The position numbers and the translations under genes are program-made. A stretch of 26,402 nucleotides of DNA from Desulfosarcina sp. (GTDB lineage: Bacteria > Desulfobacterota > Desulfobacteria > Desulfobacterales > Desulfosarcinaceae). Location: NCBI GenBank assembly GCA_018224455.1, contig JAGTUY010000226.1:1-26402 (forward strand), in the 5' to 3' direction. The notes beneath the pieces are model-generated. The model made no database searches. It was given only the letters and a program-made list of their open reading frames with translations, and had not been told where the DNA came from. Below, piece after piece: positions 23,377 to 26,402 of this stretch; the first letter of the stretch is position 1, and each line of letters opens with the position of its first letter.

Positions 23377-24524
23377 GGGTGGCACTTGTCGATGAGCTCG
23401 GCCTCGTTCAACAGCCGACCCATGGTCTGGCCTGATGTTTGTTCGACTTTGCCTTGGATCATAAGCGCGGCGCGCCGGCGTTGGACAATGTTCTCTGCGA
23501 CCTTCGGGTCGCGGCCATATTTTTTCAGCTTCGCGTCGAACCGCTGCTTCAGGCTCACCAGCCTGGTTCCGGCCACCAGCTTGTCCGCCAAATAAACGAT
23601 TTGCGCCTCATCCAAGGGGGAATCTTGGCACAGGCGGATATCCATGTGGTTCGCGACGAGGGCGGCCATGGCGGGAAACCCCATTGAATGCAGCAGATGG
23701 GCTCCGGCGGCGGCATGGTTTTTTTCGATCCGTGCCACATCGTGAACCCGGGCGGCCGATTGAATTAGGTCGACGTCAAGGGCCCCGCCACGGTCATTGA
23801 CCGCCCTGGCCAACTTTCCGGCTACGCACGCCACACGATGGCAGTGCTGGATCAGCGACCCGGGCAACTTGCGAACCTTTTCCATGAGCGTCCGACATTC
23901 ATCTTCGGTGAGCCTGTCGGACGTCGCAAGCCGGGTTTCAAGACGCTGAAAATCATCGGGTGTGTCCGCGTCCAGCAGCACGCCCTCATCTGCCACCTGG
24001 ACGTTAAGGGCCGTTGCGTCGAAACAACGCAGCAGGGCCCTGAGTCCGCCGGCGCCGCTGTGGGATAAGATGGTTTCTTTCAGGGCGCCGTCGATTAGCG
24101 GCGGGTGTCCCCGTTGATCATCGAACACCGGATAGGCCACGGTTGACGGGCGCCGATCGAGAGCGCCCATCAGCATCGCCAGGGTGTGCCGGCGCACCAG
24201 TGGAATATCCACCGGATGAACGAAAAAGGAGGGGACGTCCGGATCAAGTGTGTCGATGCCGGCCAACACCGAAGCGAACATGCCTTCGTCATGTGCCGGA
24301 TTGTGGACCACCGCCACCGGCAGGCCGGTCATCGCAGATCGAAGGGATTGTGAACGAAAGCCGGTCACCACCCGGATGTCTGTCACGCCGGCGCTGCGGT
24401 AGAGGGATACGACGCGTTCCAGCACCGTTCGCCCACCCAACGTCAACAACGGCTTGAATCGCCGCATCCGACGGGAGTGGCCGGCGGCAAGAATGATGGC
24501 GGATGGTCGGCGCTGGCGGGTCAT
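23373..24524 (-). CDS. MobA-like nucleotidyltransferase fused to an HD domain
   Basis: The N-terminal ~195 residues form a MobA/MocA-type nucleotidyltransferase: IILAAGHSRRMRRFKPLL (nucleotide loop), a metal-binding VHPVDIPLV, and AYPVFDDQRGHPPLIDG, as in enzymes that attach CMP or GMP to molybdopterin. The last ~170 residues form an HD phosphohydrolase domain with HCHRVACVAGKLA, AARVHDVARIEKNH, and a later ANHMDIRL. The fusion (383 residues) would transfer and hydrolyse nucleotides or phosphates in one protein. It lies between a divergent DNA ligase (25 bp gap) and a histidine phosphatase (4 bp overlap), so all three are probably one transcript. A role in molybdenum cofactor maturation is plausible but not shown. 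Confidence 0.87.
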   Translation of the reverse strand: MTRQRRPSAIILAAGHSRRMRRFKPLLTLGGRTVLERVVSLYRSAGVTDIRVVTGFRSQSLRSAMTGLPVAVVHNPAHDEGMFASVLAGIDTLDPDVPSFFVHPVDIPLVRRHTLAMLMGALDRRPSTVAYPVFDDQRGHPPLIDGALKETILSHSGAGGLRALLRCFDATALNVQVADEGVLLDADTPDDFQRLETRLATSDRLTEDECRTLMEKVRKLPGSLIQHCHRVACVAGKLARAVNDRGGALDVDLIQSAARVHDVARIEKNHAAAGAHLLHSMGFPAMAALVANHMDIRLCQDSPLDEAQIVYLADKLVAGTRLVSLKQRFDAKLKKYGRDPKVAENIVQRRRAALMIQGKVEQTSGQTMGRLLNEAELIDKCHP

Positions 24525-24549
24525 GAAGGTCGTTTTCTCCTGGCGCGGT

Positions 24550-26388
24550 TCACTTGCCGGTGACCATGGTCATGTACTGGCTTTCGGTGAGGACCGTCAC
24601 ACCCAGCCGGCTGGCTTTGTCGATCTTCGCAGCACCGACGTTCTCACCGCAAACCAGATAGTCGGTCTTCCCGCTGACGGCTGTTTGCACGGTGGCGCCC
24701 AGCGCCCTGGCTTCTGCCTGCATCGCATCCCGGGTGCCGTGAATCATTTTTCCGGTAAACACGATGCCTTTGCCCGCAACGGGACTGTCGACGTCCGCCT
24801 GCTCCGATGCAAGGGGCGTGCGTCTCAGATTGAAGCCCAGGTCGAGCATGTGGCGGATGGTTCCCTTCATGGCGCCAATGCTGGTGACGATGCTCTGGCT
24901 GGTCTTTTCGCCAAACCCTTTGATTTGGGCGATCGCCTCAGGATCCAGCGCCACAACATCCTCCAGGCGAACGTGGGCCAGCAGTTTGCGGCTGTCACCG
25001 GTGCCCAGATCCGCGATGCCGAAAGCGGCCAGGAACCGCCAGTCCTCGACCGGCTTGGTGCGGCTGATGGTGATGGCTTCGGCCAGATTTTTGGATTGCA
25101 CCGGTCCGAACCCCATGGATGTGAAATCGGCTTCAGAGAGCCGGTAGATCGCTTCCAGACTGTCATGGCCGCTTGTGACAATCTTGCCGATGGTCTTGAT
25201 GCCCAACCAGTCGGCATTGCCCAGGATCCGGAACCAGTGGCCGATGCGTTGCTCGATCTGGGCCCGACAGGCGTTGTTGGTGCACATGAGAAAATCGTTC
25301 TGCCACACCAGCGGTCCGCCGCAGGCGGGGCAAGCCTCGGGGCGCTCCACCTCTCCCCGGATCTCCAGAACGCCTTCCAGCTTGGGGATGACCTCGCCGC
25401 TGCGAATGACCTCGATGCGGGTGCCGATGCCGATGCCTGAATTGCGGATATTGCCGGCGTGGTGGGCGGTCACCCGGCGGATGGTTGCGCCTGACAGCGA
25501 TACCGGGTCCACCTCCAACACCGGCGTGACCTTGCCGGTGCGGCCCACCTGCCACTGGATGCCGGTTACCGTCGTCTGGGCTGTTTCGCCCTTGGTCTTA
25601 ATGGCGATCTGCCAGCGGTAGTGGTGGGCCGTGGCGCCCATCTGGTCTTTTAACCGGTCATCCGTCACCTCGGCCACCACGCCGTCTGTTGGATAGTCCA
25701 CATTTTTCAGCAGATCCTGGACCACTTGTCGGGTGCCTTCCACCAACCGGCGTCCATCAACGATTGTCGACGGGGCCTGGCTGTATGGGACAAAGCGGAC
25801 CATGCCGTCGTTCAAGGCGGTTGCGGCGTTTTCGTTGAGCGTATCCGAGGAGATGATGCCCACCACCATGTTGCGCGGGTGTTCGAAAAAATCGGCCATG
25901 TGTTGGTCGAAATAGCTTTTCACCACGACAATTTCTCCCATCCCCTGGCCACGGCCGCCGATGGGAACGACGCCTTTGGCAAAGGCGCTGGAGATCTCGT
26001 AACCGACCTCTCCGTTTCCTCGGGTGGCGAACACGCTGCCGTCATCCCGGCCGGCCAGGCCGTCCAGTTTGGGCGTCAGTCTGAATGTTACCGATTCGAT
26101 CCCAAGGGCCTCGGCTTCTTTTTGCACCCGGGCCGCGAAGCGCTCCAATTGTTCCCTGGTGTAGGCTTTTTCGATGGAGAGCATGGGAATCGGATGGCGG
26201 ACCTCCCGCCGGCCGGTGAACTGCTCGGGTTCCACGGCCTGCAAAAACGGATGCGCTGGCGCGCGTTCGCGCAGCTGCTCCACCAGCGCATCGTATTCAG
26301 CGTCACTGACAATGGGGGTGCCTTGGCGATAGGCCTTGTTGTAAACCTTCAGCAGATCGACCAGTTCGTCTACGGTATTTTGGCTCAT
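24550..26388 (-). CDS. Divergent NAD-dependent DNA ligase-like protein (LigA paralogue)
   Basis: The full LigA domain order is present in 612 residues: domain Ia (SDAEYDALVEQL), adenylation domain with the nucleotidyl Lys in PKLDG (K107), OB fold (VGRTGKVTPVLEVDPVSLSG), a Zn finger with four Cys (C353, C356, C369, C374), helix-hairpin-helix repeats (about 390-520) and a C-terminal BRCT (about 538-612). It is shorter than typical LigA (~670). Several catalytic positions differ: Thr105 replaces the Glu two residues before the Lys (usual EPKLDG), and Glu240 replaces the motif IV Lys (DGVVAEV instead of DGVVVKV). Motif III reads MGEIVV, and the usual PRNAAAGSLRQ is PRNMVVGIISS. Motif V Lys264 is kept. 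It is probably a second ligase or a non-ligase derivative; the housekeeping ligA should be elsewhere. Confidence 0.85.
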   Translation of the reverse strand: MSQNTVDELVDLLKVYNKAYRQGTPIVSDAEYDALVEQLRERAPAHPFLQAVEPEQFTGRREVRHPIPMLSIEKAYTREQLERFAARVQKEAEALGIESVTFRLTPKLDGLAGRDDGSVFATRGNGEVGYEISSAFAKGVVPIGGRGQGMGEIVVVKSYFDQHMADFFEHPRNMVVGIISSDTLNENAATALNDGMVRFVPYSQAPSTIVDGRRLVEGTRQVVQDLLKNVDYPTDGVVAEVTDDRLKDQMGATAHHYRWQIAIKTKGETAQTTVTGIQWQVGRTGKVTPVLEVDPVSLSGATIRRVTAHHAGNIRNSGIGIGTRIEVIRSGEVIPKLEGVLEIRGEVERPEACPACGGPLVWQNDFLMCTNNACRAQIEQRIGHWFRILGNADWLGIKTIGKIVTSGHDSLEAIYRLSEADFTSMGFGPVQSKNLAEAITISRTKPVEDWRFLAAFGIADLGTGDSRKLLAHVRLEDVVALDPEAIAQIKGFGEKTSQSIVTSIGAMKGTIRHMLDLGFNLRRTPLASEQADVDSPVAGKGIVFTGKMIHGTRDAMQAEARALGATVQTAVSGKTDYLVCGENVGAAKIDKASRLGVTVLTESQYMTMVTGK

Positions 26389-26402
26389 GTTTTCTGGTTT
26401 GG

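Noticed and set aside
24454..25440. A 328-codon open frame on the plus strand
   Set aside because: It lies antisense to the DNA ligase-like gene, which has clear domains; no homology or ribosome-binding site for the opposite frame.
1..26402. CRISPR array, tRNA, rRNA, prophage or integrative element
   Set aside because: No regularly spaced repeats, no cloverleaf or rRNA-like sequence, and no integrase, transposase or phage gene was seen on either strand.

Overview
The window looks like chromosomal sequence of a free-living Gram-negative anaerobe, most likely a sulfate-reducing Desulfobacterota of the Desulfobacteraceae/Desulfosarcinaceae type. This is inference. It rests on a HesB-like selenoprotein gene with an in-frame UGA, a stand-alone formate-tetrahydrofolate ligase as used in the Wood-Ljungdahl pathway, a FeoB followed by a small Cys-rich FeoB partner, a TAXI solute-binding protein beside a GspA/ExeA-like ATPase, and a CheX-CheX-FliN fusion. 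Coding density is high. I saw no tRNA, rRNA, CRISPR, integrase or transposase gene.

Plus-strand block, about 1-5.64 kb: the 3' part of feoB, its small Cys-rich partner, a secreted TAXI-type binding protein behind a good sigma70-like promoter, a membrane-anchored GspA-like AAA ATPase, and leuB. An AT-rich imperfect inverted repeat follows leuB. It abuts the surviving C-terminal part of a ModF-like ABC ATPase, so this spot looks rearranged.

About 6-7.2 kb, minus strand: ndk and trmJ overlap by ATGA and are probably translationally coupled. About 7.5-11.4 kb, plus strand: a zinc-ribbon protein, a broken macrodomain gene, a HesB/IscA-like selenoprotein (Sec33, SECIS-like hairpin, strong terminator) that ordinary gene calling would miss, a crotonase-family enzyme, and a PAS-PAS-PAS-LuxR regulator.

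About 11.45-26.4 kb, all minus strand: prfC, a stand-alone HD-GYP c-di-GMP phosphodiesterase, coaE, a universal stress protein, the tandem-CheX/FliN fusion, fhs, a heterodimeric ABC exporter with one degenerate ATP site, and a short operon (divergent NAD-dependent DNA ligase, MobA-like nucleotidyltransferase fused to an HD domain, histidine phosphatase).

The parts most worth follow-up are the unannotated selenoprotein, the DNA ligase paralogue with altered catalytic residues, the CheX-CheX-FliN fusion, and the ligase/MobA-HD/phosphatase operon. I did not find a clear defence island or a wholly new multi-gene system.
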